Part shown: piece after piece, positions 1-7,837 of the stretch | Position numbering within the stretch: position 1 is the first letter of the stretch | Layout: the number at the start of each line of letters is the position of its first letter | DNA from: a virus | IMG/VR virus record: IMGVR_UViG_3300013286_000009 | Coordinates: 21,597-85,596 of that record | Direction: 5' to 3' (one strand) | DNA length: 64,000 nt | Program-made: the position numbers and the translations under genes | Notes under the pieces: generated by a model | Told to the model about the DNA's origin: nothing | Database searches by the model: none | Seen by the model: the letters and a program-made list of their open reading frames with translations, nothing else

Positions 1-158
1 TGTGCATTTTCTACTTGAGCATGTTCGCCTGTTTCTGGCGTGAACTCGTATTGCTCTTTTAACAAAGCATATCGAGTAACGATCCTGCAAATATCTGTTG
101 GTATGATAGATTTGACACTAACATATTTGTTTATTTTAAAAAATTCAGGATTTGTCAT
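1..158 (-). CDS. Partial 2OG-Fe(II) oxygenase-like protein (N-terminus only)
   Basis: Only the first 52 codons are inside the window; the gene continues past its left edge. The ATG (156-158) overlaps the TGA of the upstream oxygenase gene as ATGA, which points to translational coupling in one leftward operon. The visible part reads MTNPEFFKINKYVSVKSIIP followed by a helix-rich stretch and a segment ending EHAQVENA. From memory, phage 2OG-Fe(II) dioxygenases often begin this way, with a beta strand, a short loop and an 'AQ-x-NAHS'-type segment. The catalytic HxD and distal His lie outside the window, so the family call rests on the N-terminus and on the neighbours. Confidence 0.55.
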   Translation of the reverse strand, partial: MTNPEFFKINKYVSVKSIIPTDICRIVTRYALLKEQYEFTPETGEHAQVENA

Positions 159-943
159 TTAAATGGTGCTCCTAGATTCCATGCTACTAAGCTATAGCGT
201 GTGCCTTTTGTTACTGGAGTAACTTGATGGTGTATATGTGAAGGGAATACCACTACAGACCCTTTTGGTCTTATTTCATTACAAGTATGATATCGATCGG
301 GTCTATGTGGCCCAAGATCAAACCTTAATTTTCCGCCGGTATAATCTTTACCATCGTTAAGACTTATAGTCACACTTAATTTTCTTGTTTTTCCAACCAT
401 TTTTGTGTTACCCGTTCGCCATTGTTCCTCGGGCATAGGATTTCCAGTTTGATCTACAAATATTGTACCGTCTGTATTTTTGTGAACTGGGTGTATTGTT
501 GGATCAAATGCTTCATACGGACGTTCGCTACAGTCAGTATGCCATCCGTAAAACTGTCCTGGAGTATATTTTGTGAATTGAAAATCCTCAGTAAAATCCC
601 AATCAAAATTCCAGCTGGCTTTAGTGTTAGCCTCTCTAACGAACGGCCATACTATATCGAACAGCGATGAATTATTTAAAAAAACAACATTAGAATCTCT
701 AACATACAAGTTTTCTAGATCCGACTTTGCGTGTATTAATCCGCTTACTGTTTTATCACCAACCGGTACACCTCCTTTTAACGAACTTTTTTCACGCCAG
801 CCTCCGGTAGTACCGGAAATAGCATCTTCACCATATTTAGATTGAGTATCGTGCATAGCACTAATACCCAGCTCTAATATTTGATCGCAAATTTCAGGAG
901 GTATTGCTGATTTAAAAAACCAATAATAATACTGAAGTATCAC
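155..943 (-). CDS. 2OG-Fe(II) dioxygenase (prolyl-hydroxylase-like)
   Basis: This is a 262-residue member of the 2-oxoglutarate/Fe(II) dioxygenase superfamily, resembling PKHD-type hydroxylases. Such enzymes use O2 and 2-oxoglutarate to hydroxylate a protein side chain or small molecule. The iron triad is intact: H135-T-D137 in GWHTDC, distal H239 in PSHIHHQV, and the 2OG-binding R249 in KGTRYSLV. The strand KLSVTISLND before the GGKLRF turn is the usual jelly-roll core. The start is GTG (941-943), overlapping the TGA of the upstream gene as GTGA; no ATG lies in a better position. It sits in the middle of a three-gene leftward run. The substrate cannot be read from the sequence. Confidence 0.85.
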   Translation of the reverse strand: MILQYYYWFFKSAIPPEICDQILELGISAMHDTQSKYGEDAISGTTGGWREKSSLKGGVPVGDKTVSGLIHAKSDLENLYVRDSNVVFLNNSSLFDIVWPFVREANTKASWNFDWDFTEDFQFTKYTPGQFYGWHTDCSERPYEAFDPTIHPVHKNTDGTIFVDQTGNPMPEEQWRTGNTKMVGKTRKLSVTISLNDGKDYTGGKLRFDLGPHRPDRYHTCNEIRPKGSVVVFPSHIHHQVTPVTKGTRYSLVAWNLGAPFK

Positions 944-1554
944 CTAAACAATGCTCCGTGTACATGCCCGATTATGAAATGTGCTGTTCCTTTCTTCATT
1001 GGTGCAATTCGATAAGGGATAAAGGAAGGAAAAATAAGACAGCATCCCTGGTCGTTAACACCAGCTTGGGAAGTATCAATATTTAAAAACTCAACTTGGC
1101 CGCCTTCATACTCTGCAGGGTCCGTAAGATTGATAATAAAAGTCAATTTGCGCGAAGGTGCTACTGGTGTCATTTCGATATGCCAATTATAATAATCTTT
1201 TTCAGTATACTTGAAAACTTGGGGATAATCTTGATCTATAATACCTAACAAATTAAAATCATATACTGAATCGTTAGCATTTTTTGTAACATCACGGATA
1301 TCCATAAAAGGAAATCCTTCAACGTTGCCCCTTAGTTTTTGTCTTGTAGATTTATGCAAATCAACAGAACCTATCACTTTAGAAGGTAACCACAATTCTT
1401 CAATGCAGTTTTTTAATACTTGTTCGCATTGATCTTTGGAAAATAATTCTGATTTGTTAATGGATGTAATTTCTAAACTAGCAATTTTAGTAGTCATTGC
1501 TGCCGCCGCATCGGTAAAACTGCTGTCGATAGATCCTAATTCTTCTGTTGCCAT
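940..1554 (-). CDS. 2OG-Fe(II) oxygenase-fold protein with degraded active site
   Basis: A 204-residue paralogue of the gene downstream, sharing the jelly-roll pattern KLTFIINLTDP...YEGGQVEF and a C-terminal block that aligns without gaps to its neighbour (FPSFIPYRIAPMKKGTAHF against FPSHIHHQVTPVTKGTRYS). In that alignment the distal iron ligand His becomes Y181 and the 2OG-binding Arg becomes A191. The first motif is H125-I-E127, an acceptable HxE. Loss of two of four cofactor residues suggests it no longer performs standard 2OG chemistry; it may be a structural partner or bind a different ligand. The frame is otherwise intact. The start has an AAGGA ribosome-binding site about 9 bases upstream. 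It is first in the leftward operon and overlaps the next gene by four bases. Confidence 0.7.
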   Translation of the reverse strand: MATEELGSIDSSFTDAAAAMTTKIASLEITSINKSELFSKDQCEQVLKNCIEELWLPSKVIGSVDLHKSTRQKLRGNVEGFPFMDIRDVTKNANDSVYDFNLLGIIDQDYPQVFKYTEKDYYNWHIEMTPVAPSRKLTFIINLTDPAEYEGGQVEFLNIDTSQAGVNDQGCCLIFPSFIPYRIAPMKKGTAHFIIGHVHGALFR

Positions 1555-1657
1555 AGTATGGGTCCTTGTATGGTTATTTTGTATGTACTTATCTTAAAGA
1601 TATCGATGAATTTAAAGTTTTGGCGGTTCAAGTCTGCTGACCGCACGATAGAATTAT

Positions 1658-1665
1658 TGTAAATA
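1658..1665 (+). promoter_or_regulatory. Possible late promoter box (TGTAAATA)
   Basis: An eight-base box one mismatch from the T4 late consensus TATAAATA. It lies 24 bases before the ATG at 1690, with an AAGGAG ribosome-binding site between them. It is weaker than the exact matches elsewhere in the window. Confidence 0.4.
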
Positions 1666-1689
1666 TTGGGACAAGGAGAACTGTTTTTA

Positions 1690-2289
1690 ATGGGTTGGCT
1701 AGAAGATAACACCATGCATTCGCCGGTAACTATATACAAATCCGAGCACACATTTATAGAAACTGTGGTGTCGGGTTCTCGTTTTCCTTGGTTCTGGCAA
1801 GGGCAACAAACGTTCAACGATGCCAAGGAAAATGCGGCCTTGCCAAAAGATATGAAATATTTTAACGGGCCTTATCTTAGTCATATATTGTTACACAGGA
1901 CTGAAGTAGAAGAAATCAGCCATTTAACAAGAATCGCAAAAGATTCTAGTGAACATTATGAATTCTTTATAGAAATTTTTCATAGATGGATGGTTGAACA
2001 GGGATTAAAATATACTAAAATTTTCAGGGCAAATCTTAATCTCACATGGCATAACGGCAATTTGCATACAGAACCACATTTGGATCATGCATGGCCCCAT
2101 AATAATTTTGTAATGTATTTGGATACTTGCGAAGGAGCTGAAACATTACTATGGGATGACAAATTTGAACAAATGTTCGCAATACCCTGTGTTAGTTACA
2201 CCGCTGTTACATTTAAATCTTGCTGGCATGCACATAGATATCCTGCTATTGGAAAACGTCGACTAATATTAGTGATTACATACGCATGA
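1690..2289 (+). CDS. 2OG-Fe(II) oxygenase family protein
   Basis: A 199-residue protein. The ATG at 1690 is preferred because AAGGAG (1673-1678) stands 11 bases upstream; an in-frame TTG at 1666 would place that site inside the gene. It has the superfamily signature: H130-L-D132 in TEPHLDHAWP, then a distal His in WHAHRYPAIGKRRLIL (H182 most likely, H180 possible), followed by R190/R191 as the 2-oxoglutarate anchor. The N-terminus with FPWFWQG resembles the short phage oxygenases at 7,232-8,394 (FPWFYSEH, FPWYFTPD), so these belong to one subgroup. It is followed by a halogenase gene on the same strand 76 bases downstream. Confidence 0.75.
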   Translation: MGWLEDNTMHSPVTIYKSEHTFIETVVSGSRFPWFWQGQQTFNDAKENAALPKDMKYFNGPYLSHILLHRTEVEEISHLTRIAKDSSEHYEFFIEIFHRWMVEQGLKYTKIFRANLNLTWHNGNLHTEPHLDHAWPHNNFVMYLDTCEGAETLLWDDKFEQMFAIPCVSYTAVTFKSCWHAHRYPAIGKRRLILVITYA

Positions 2290-2365
2290 CAGATATCCGG
2301 CGCCAAAACAGCGTAGAGTTGTGTTTGTAGTTACATATATATAGTAAACATAAAATAGGAATCGT

Positions 2366-3922
2366 ATGAAAATAGTAATTGTTGGCGGAGGTACTGCTGG
2401 GTGGACTACGGCAGTTTTAATGTCTAGCAGATGGCCTACACATCAGATTACCGTCATTGAATCTACTAAGATAGGAGTTATTGGGGTGGGAGAAAGTACC
2501 ACCGGATTCTTAACAGACATACTTACCAATTACGGTCAGGATCTAGATATGGATCACGACGAATTTATTGCGGAAACAGGCGCAACTTTAAAGTATTCCA
2601 TCAAACACAAGGGATGGACTAACGATATAGACGACTTTTATCACGGGCCGATAGACGGTACCACTACTAAGGAAAGTACCCCAGATGTTGCTTTTGCATA
2701 CGCTTTGAAATACCTGCAATCTAAACAACGACCTAATGCATCAGAATGCGGGTGGTTAATAACTTCTGGTAAATCTAATTTTAACAAACACACAAATACA
2801 TTTGACAATTATCGACATGCTATGCACGTCGATGCACATTTAGTCGGAAAATATTTTAAAAAGAAAGCGTTATGCAGATCTAATGCCTCTCATGTAGATT
2901 CAGAAGTTGTTAAAACTAATCTTGATGAAAAAGGATACATTAAATCCGTTAGATTAACTGATGGTTCTGAGGTAGCCGGTGATTTTTTTATAGATTGTAC
3001 TGGATTTTCTAAAATGTTGATGAAAGAAATGCCCGGTAACGGATGGGAAAGTTATCAAAAAAATCTCCCTTTAAATACCGGATTGCCATTCCAATTAAAA
3101 TACTTAGATGATGAGATGCCAGAGCCGTTTACAACAGCTTGGGCTCAAAAGAACGGATGGATGTGGCAAATACCACTCATGGATCGCAAAGGATGTGGTT
3201 ATGTATTTTGTGATGCATTTACTACTCCAGATAAAGCACAAGAAGAAATTGAGACTATTTTAAAAAGACCAATAGAACCTATTAAAGTTATTAAATTTGA
3301 TACTGGTAGACAAAAATCATCATGGATTAATAACTGTGTAACTATAGGGCTGTCTTCGGCCTTTTTAGAACCACTAGAAGCTACCAGTATTCATACTACT
3401 ATTGTACAAGCAAGAATACTAGCATTTGAATTTATTAAACATACTCTTGAAGATACTATAAATCCTGGAAGTATTAACATATACAATCAAAGAACAAGAC
3501 GTATATTCGACGATGTTAAAGATTTCTTAGTAATGCACTATATGGGTGGTAGGAATGATTCAGAATTTTGGAAATATATTGAAACTGGTGCAACTAAAAC
3601 CCCGTATGTCAACGATTTACTGCTCATGGCTCAGAACAAATTGCCTACTGTAAATGATTTTCCACAATATCTTGGCTCGGCCGGTTGGGCACTGTACAGC
3701 TATGTTATGGCTGGAATAAATCGAATAGATATATCAAAGATGGATGGCGAATTAAATCTAGAAACCCCTGGCGGGAATTTAGAATTTATAGCTAGAGAAT
3801 TTCATTATGATTTCCAAGATCAGATGAAAAGAAAATATCAGGATTGCGCCAGCTATGATGACTTCATAAGACATTTCAGGGCAATTAGACACAAACACGG
3901 TTTTTCAGATCTTAAACCTTAA
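2366..3922 (+). CDS. Flavin-dependent halogenase (tryptophan halogenase family), copy 1
   Basis: A 518-residue protein of the FAD-dependent tryptophan halogenase family. In characterised members, FADH2 supplied by a reductase and O2 generate hypohalous acid, which is directed onto an electron-rich substrate. Visible landmarks are the FAD-binding GGGTAGW at residues 7-13, GVGES at 40-44, the catalytic-lysine position K76 in ATLKYS (equivalent to K79 of RebH and PrnA), the family motif GWMWQIP at 264-270, and E338 in EPLEAT (equivalent to PrnA E346). The residue after this glutamate is Ala339, whereas characterised tryptophan halogenases have Ser. AGGA lies 5 bases before the ATG. The gene abuts a convergent oxygenase gene with no intergenic bases. 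No flavin reductase is encoded in the window, so one would come from the host. Confidence 0.9.
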   Translation: MKIVIVGGGTAGWTTAVLMSSRWPTHQITVIESTKIGVIGVGESTTGFLTDILTNYGQDLDMDHDEFIAETGATLKYSIKHKGWTNDIDDFYHGPIDGTTTKESTPDVAFAYALKYLQSKQRPNASECGWLITSGKSNFNKHTNTFDNYRHAMHVDAHLVGKYFKKKALCRSNASHVDSEVVKTNLDEKGYIKSVRLTDGSEVAGDFFIDCTGFSKMLMKEMPGNGWESYQKNLPLNTGLPFQLKYLDDEMPEPFTTAWAQKNGWMWQIPLMDRKGCGYVFCDAFTTPDKAQEEIETILKRPIEPIKVIKFDTGRQKSSWINNCVTIGLSSAFLEPLEATSIHTTIVQARILAFEFIKHTLEDTINPGSINIYNQRTRRIFDDVKDFLVMHYMGGRNDSEFWKYIETGATKTPYVNDLLLMAQNKLPTVNDFPQYLGSAGWALYSYVMAGINRIDISKMDGELNLETPGGNLEFIAREFHYDFQDQMKRKYQDCASYDDFIRHFRAIRHKHGFSDLKP

Positions 3923-4540
3923 TTAGAAAAAATTAAAGGATAGGCTTACTCTAAGATCGTCTTCATCTTCTGTAAGATTAGATTCAACATAGTGTGCTAA
4001 ATGCCCGGGAAATAATAATAACATTCCTTCTTTGGGTTTAAATGAATATTGTGTCCATAGTCTGCTGTTATTAATATCTTTTCCTTGCTTTTCTAATTGT
4101 TGGCTAATGAAATTCATGCGGTCTACTTCTATTACCGATCTAGTAAACACGATGTTGCCGCTATTAGCCGGTACCTTAAGATAATAAACACCGCTTAGAA
4201 AAGCATTATGATGAGTGTGTTCTCTGTTGTATGTATGGCGTGGATTGGCATTATACCAGTATGCAACAGTATCCATTTCTGAAGGTAATTCCCATGCAGA
4301 TTTTATACGTTTAGCAGACGGAATTATATAATTTTGAAATAATCGATCAGTTGCCCAGTTATCGTAATTAGGAGAATACATCGCCGGAGATTGCCAACCT
4401 CCTAAATTGCTCTTTTGCACACTAGGAGTAGTTGGTATTAATTGTTTTATGGCATCAAGAATAGGCGGATTGATCACCGGATCTAAATAAGTACTAAAAC
4501 AAGATGATACAAACAATAAATTTTCTTTTAGCTCTGCCAT
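3923..4540 (-). CDS. 2OG-Fe(II) oxygenase, TIGR02466-like
   Basis: A 205-residue protein with the pattern of the phage/bacterial 'putative 2OG-Fe(II) oxygenase' family (TIGR02466/PF13759). It has a histidine cluster H108-T-H110-H111 leading into FLSGVYYLKVP and GNIVF, then a distal H183 in FPGHLAHYVE and R197 in DLRVSLSFN near the C-terminus. The metal motif is HxH rather than HxD, as in its two relatives at 6,050-7,235. It is a single-gene leftward unit whose ATG follows an exact late box after only five bases, so the mRNA may be leaderless. It is convergent with halogenase copy 1. The substrate is unknown. Confidence 0.78.
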   Translation of the reverse strand: MAELKENLLFVSSCFSTYLDPVINPPILDAIKQLIPTTPSVQKSNLGGWQSPAMYSPNYDNWATDRLFQNYIIPSAKRIKSAWELPSEMDTVAYWYNANPRHTYNREHTHHNAFLSGVYYLKVPANSGNIVFTRSVIEVDRMNFISQQLEKQGKDINNSRLWTQYSFKPKEGMLLLFPGHLAHYVESNLTEDEDDLRVSLSFNFF

Positions 4541-4545
4541 GTAGA

Positions 4546-4553
4546 TATTTATA
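4546..4553 (-). promoter_or_regulatory. Late promoter (exact TATAAATA)
   Basis: Exact match on the minus strand to the T4 late -10 element recognised by gp55-containing RNA polymerase. Only five bases separate it from the ATG of the oxygenase gene at 4540, so transcription would start at or next to the initiation codon. Confidence 0.7.
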
Positions 4554-4557
4554 AATG
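4550..4557 (+). promoter_or_regulatory. Late promoter box (TATAAATG), overlapping a divergent box
   Basis: A plus-strand box seven of eight identical to the late consensus. It interlocks with the minus-strand TATAAATA at 4546-4553 and stands 22 bases ahead of the halogenase ATG at 4580. Confidence 0.5.
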
Positions 4558-4579
4558 CACATTTAACACGGAATCATTC

Positions 4580-6049
4580 ATGAAACAACTTAAAAAACTA
4601 TCAGTGATAGGGGGCGGAACAGCTGGATTTGTTGCCGCTTTAATTCTTAAACAAAGATTTCCACTTATGGAAATTGAATTAGTTAGATCTAAAAAGATAG
4701 GTATTATAGGTGTCGGTGAAGGTAGTACTGAACACTGGAATGAATTCCTCACATATATTGGAGTTAAATGGCAAGCTGTTATTCAGCACTGCGATGCTAC
4801 GTTTAAATGCGGTATTATGTTTCGTGGGTGGGCAGATGAGGACTATATGCATAGCATCGGGCCAGAAAATGATGTTAAGAATGGACAATATCCTACCATC
4901 TATGGCAAATACATAGCAGAAGGTGCTGCCAACAGATTCTTTAATCCTAATTTAACGTGGGATAACAAGCTATACGCAAACTTTTTAAAGCCTGAGACAT
5001 CTTCTCCCTACAATCAATATCATTTTAATACTCAAAAATTGAATGATTTCCTTACCATGATTGCCATACACAAAGGCATAACAGTTACCGATGATGAAAT
5101 AGTCGATATTATCCTTAACGAACAAGGCGAAATAGAAGAGCTTGTTGGAGAAACAAGCTCTTATAAATCTGATTTTTACATAGATAGTACCGGTTTTAAA
5201 AGATTATTGATATCTAAACTAGGAGCAAAGTGGTGCAGTTATAGCCAGTATCTTAAAATGAAAGCCGCTATTGTATTTCCTATAGGGGATACAGAAGAAT
5301 ACAATATATGGACCACAGCACAAGCTATGGATTACGGTTGGATGTTTAAAATTCCAGTATGGGGACGTAGTGGCAACGGGTATATTTTTGATAGTGATTA
5401 TATTACTGCGGAACAGGCGCAAGAAGAAGTTGAAAAATTCCTCGGACATAAGATAGAAGTAGGTAAACATTTGACATTTGATCCGGGTGCCTTAGATAAC
5501 GTATGGATTAAAAATTGTTGCGCTGTTGGACTTAGTTCTAGTTTTGTAGAACCATTAGAAGCTACGAGTATTGGAACTAGTATACAACAAGTTTTTAAAT
5601 TAATGCATCGTATTCCAAATTATAACGAAGATACTATAGAAGAATATAATAAAGATATTAGTGATATGTTAACTAACATCAGAGATTTTGTTATTTTGCA
5701 TTATGTTACAAACAAATCAAATACACAATTTTGGAAAGATGTAGCTAATATTAAATTGCCAGACGAATTAGAACGTAATATTAAAAAATGGCGTAAAAAT
5801 TTACCCATAGCAGAAGATTTTCAAGGCAAGTCTGCTTATATTTTATTTAGAGATGCTCATTACTTACAAGTATTAGCTGGATTAAAATTGTTTGACCAGC
5901 AAAGCATACGTGCTGAATACGACATGATGAATCCAGCTGTTAAAAAAATAGCAGAAGATTTTATTAGAGAGACTAAAACTGCTGAAAAACGTGATCCAGT
6001 TATAGGTCACAAAGAATTTATTACAAAATTACGTAATACAAAATACTAA
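4580..6049 (+). CDS. Flavin-dependent halogenase family protein, copy 2 (divergent)
   Basis: A 489-residue tryptophan-halogenase-fold flavoprotein. FAD site GGGTAGF is at residues 11-17, with Phe in place of the usual Trp. GVGEG follows at 44-48, the catalytic lysine position K76 is in ATFKCG, and the family motif is altered to GWMFKIP (253-259; Trp to Phe). E327 lies in EPLEAT, again with Ala after the glutamate. It is the most divergent of the four copies at the flavin and tunnel motifs, although lysine and glutamate are kept, so activity is possible but substrate or halide preference may differ. No strong ribosome-binding site is visible. Its stop directly abuts the convergent oxygenase gene at 6050. 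Confidence 0.87.
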   Translation: MKQLKKLSVIGGGTAGFVAALILKQRFPLMEIELVRSKKIGIIGVGEGSTEHWNEFLTYIGVKWQAVIQHCDATFKCGIMFRGWADEDYMHSIGPENDVKNGQYPTIYGKYIAEGAANRFFNPNLTWDNKLYANFLKPETSSPYNQYHFNTQKLNDFLTMIAIHKGITVTDDEIVDIILNEQGEIEELVGETSSYKSDFYIDSTGFKRLLISKLGAKWCSYSQYLKMKAAIVFPIGDTEEYNIWTTAQAMDYGWMFKIPVWGRSGNGYIFDSDYITAEQAQEEVEKFLGHKIEVGKHLTFDPGALDNVWIKNCCAVGLSSSFVEPLEATSIGTSIQQVFKLMHRIPNYNEDTIEEYNKDISDMLTNIRDFVILHYVTNKSNTQFWKDVANIKLPDELERNIKKWRKNLPIAEDFQGKSAYILFRDAHYLQVLAGLKLFDQQSIRAEYDMMNPAVKKIAEDFIRETKTAEKRDPVIGHKEFITKLRNTKY

Positions 6050-6631
6050 TCAGCTGAAATTCATTGCTATTGATATGCGGGGAGTAATATTCTTCCCAGG
6101 TTCTACCATGTGTCTAAGCCAGGATCTGAATATTAAAAGTTTTGCAGGTTCTGGAGCATAAGATATACGGGTAAAGCTAAGTGTATTTTTCTTTTTAATT
6201 TTCTTAAGGCCAAACATATCAGGTTCTAGTGGGCTTTCAAATATGATACGCCCGGCATTTTCTGGAGCAGCCATATAAAAAACTGCACTAAAAATAGACC
6301 CGTTATGTGTATGAAATTCTTGCCAACCCTTGTCATCAGATATGTTTAACCAAGCAGAATCATTTTTATATGTTCCTTCGCAATTATGTAACGATGCGAA
6401 TTCATTAACATGATCTGTAATTAAATCTAACAACGGTTTAAATACCGGATCGTTAGTTAAATCATGAGTACCGTGTGTATTATATGTACCACCTAACCAT
6501 TCTGCTCCTCCAGTTGGAGTTTTATCTTTGATGATAAAAGAATGTTCTATAAGGTTTGCATTTTCTTCTGCGGATATAAGATTTTCTTCTACATAAATGC
6601 ATGTAGGAAACCACATTTCAACTTTGCCCAT
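6050..6631 (-). CDS. 2OG-Fe(II) oxygenase, TIGR02466-like
   Basis: A 193-residue protein and last gene of a four-gene leftward oxygenase operon. It has WLNISDD followed by H107-T-H109 and FSAVFYM, then GRIIFESP, and later H174 in SWLRHMVEPG with R185 in PRISIAMNF. This matches the TIGR02466/PF13759 layout of an HxH pair, a central GxIxF strand, a distal His and an Arg. The ATG lies inside the 3' end of the preceding gene (14-base overlap), with AGGA just upstream within that gene. It is a paralogue of the genes at 6,618 and 3,923. The reaction is probably hydroxylation; the substrate is unknown. Confidence 0.78.
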   Translation of the reverse strand: MGKVEMWFPTCIYVEENLISAEENANLIEHSFIIKDKTPTGGAEWLGGTYNTHGTHDLTNDPVFKPLLDLITDHVNEFASLHNCEGTYKNDSAWLNISDDKGWQEFHTHNGSIFSAVFYMAAPENAGRIIFESPLEPDMFGLKKIKKKNTLSFTRISYAPEPAKLLIFRSWLRHMVEPGKNITPRISIAMNFS

Positions 6632-7235
6632 TTGGTCCTGCCCATATATTAAATGAAATTGCTATGCGATTCTTATCAGATTTATTAACAGTTACTGAAT
6701 GATTTAACCAGGATTCAAATAATATAATTTCTCCTTTTACTGGCGTATGATTAACACTGTAAAAATTATAACCGTTATCTTCTTTTTTTAAAGTATTAAA
6801 AAATACATCTGTTACTCGCCTAGTTTCTATAGGATTAAAAAATACTATATCACCGCTGTCTTCTGGTACTTGCAAATAATAACAACCGCTTATTAATGCT
6901 CCGTAATGATCATGCCTATTAAAATCAGCACCCGGCGGGTATAACTGTAACCAGGACGTTATATCCAACAAACATTCGCGATCAAACCCTAATAATTCTA
7001 AAAATTTTCTAGCTTCTGAATTAATTACCTCTATCATAGGAAAATCTTTAATTTTTCCTAAGAAATTTTTATCTGTTTGATAATAAGTTGTTAATAATTG
7101 TTTAGGATCTCGGGATTCTTCAAAGCATTTAGATTCGTCGATGTAGTCGTATACTAATCCTAAAGAATTAGCTACTAATTCTGGATCAACGGTTGTTGTT
7201 ACTATAGGAATTGGAAATATATGATCTATCTTCAT
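6618..7235 (-). CDS. 2OG-Fe(II) oxygenase, TIGR02466-like
   Basis: A 205-residue paralogue of the neighbouring oxygenases. The key segment is SWLQLYPPGADFNRHDHYG, with H108-D-H110, followed by SGCYYLQVP and GDIVFFNP. The distal site is H179 in SWLNHSV and R190 in KNRIAISFN. All residues expected of the family are present. Its ATG overlaps the TGA of the upstream gene (ATGA), so it is translationally coupled; it overlaps the downstream gene by 14 bases. It is the third gene in the operon starting at 8,394. Confidence 0.8.
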   Translation of the reverse strand: MKIDHIFPIPIVTTTVDPELVANSLGLVYDYIDESKCFEESRDPKQLLTTYYQTDKNFLGKIKDFPMIEVINSEARKFLELLGFDRECLLDITSWLQLYPPGADFNRHDHYGALISGCYYLQVPEDSGDIVFFNPIETRRVTDVFFNTLKKEDNGYNFYSVNHTPVKGEIILFESWLNHSVTVNKSDKNRIAISFNIWAGPNGQS

Positions 7236-7837
7236 AATGGTTCTAGATTTATATTTAATATCACCCGTCTACTGGATTGTATAGGATTGCTAGCAGTATG
7301 GTATTGTAAACCATTTATCCATACAAGTCGATTGGCTTTAGGATGTACTCGGGTGCGGGTGGTAAACTTGTCATATCCAATGCCATTACTACCTGGTACA
7401 GGGATAAACGTTTGATCAAATATTCTAGTATCACCGTCGCAGTCGTTAAAATAAAATATCAATGTTTCGTGTGGTCGAAAATAATCAACATGTGGTAAGT
7501 TATAATTTTCTTCTGTATAATTTATTCTAGGATGTTTCATACTGCATCTTGCACGTATCAAATGTCTTTCTGTAAAATTTAAGGTTGCAAGTTTTTTAAA
7601 AAATGGCATGAATAAATCGTATGTAAAACTTTTTACGTCGTATGTTTTATCATAAATTACATGATTGAATCCATCCGTTTCAACTGCTAATAAATCTTTT
7701 ACTACATTATCTTCAGGAGCCAATGACACATGTTCAGAATAAAACCATGGAAATTTTTCCGATAATACAGCCGCGGCCAATGGTTGAAATTGTTCCGCAG
7801 GCAAAAAATCATCTATTATTTTTAATCGATCTGTCAT
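7232..7837 (-). CDS. 2OG-Fe(II) oxygenase, short phage type
   Basis: A 201-residue protein beginning with LKIIDDFLP, a common opening of phage 2OG oxygenases. H116-V-D118 lies in NLPHVDYFRPHETLIFYFND, the strand DGDTRIF follows, then distal H180 in QYHTASNP and R190/R191 in SSRRVILNIN. The complete HxD...H...R set supports an active Fe(II)/2-oxoglutarate enzyme. It shares its architecture with the upstream gene at 7,837 (IIDDF opening, DGDT strand, YYHTA/QYHTA), so the pair arose by duplication. Its ATG shares one base with the upstream TAA (TAATG). Confidence 0.82.
   Translation of the reverse strand: MTDRLKIIDDFLPAEQFQPLAAAVLSEKFPWFYSEHVSLAPEDNVVKDLLAVETDGFNHVIYDKTYDVKSFTYDLFMPFFKKLATLNFTERHLIRARCSMKHPRINYTEENYNLPHVDYFRPHETLIFYFNDCDGDTRIFDQTFIPVPGSNGIGYDKFTTRTRVHPKANRLVWINGLQYHTASNPIQSSRRVILNINLEPL

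Noticed and set aside
1536-1826. Open frame on the minus strand overlapping the start of the 2OG gene at 1,690
   Set aside because: It overlaps two well-supported genes, has no recognisable protein features and its product is Cys/Asn-rich without motif.
2366-3922. Annotation of the GGGTAGW proteins as generic FAD oxidoreductases
   Set aside because: The GWxWxIP motif, the lysine at the RebH K79 position and the EPLE glutamate together distinguish the tryptophan halogenase family.
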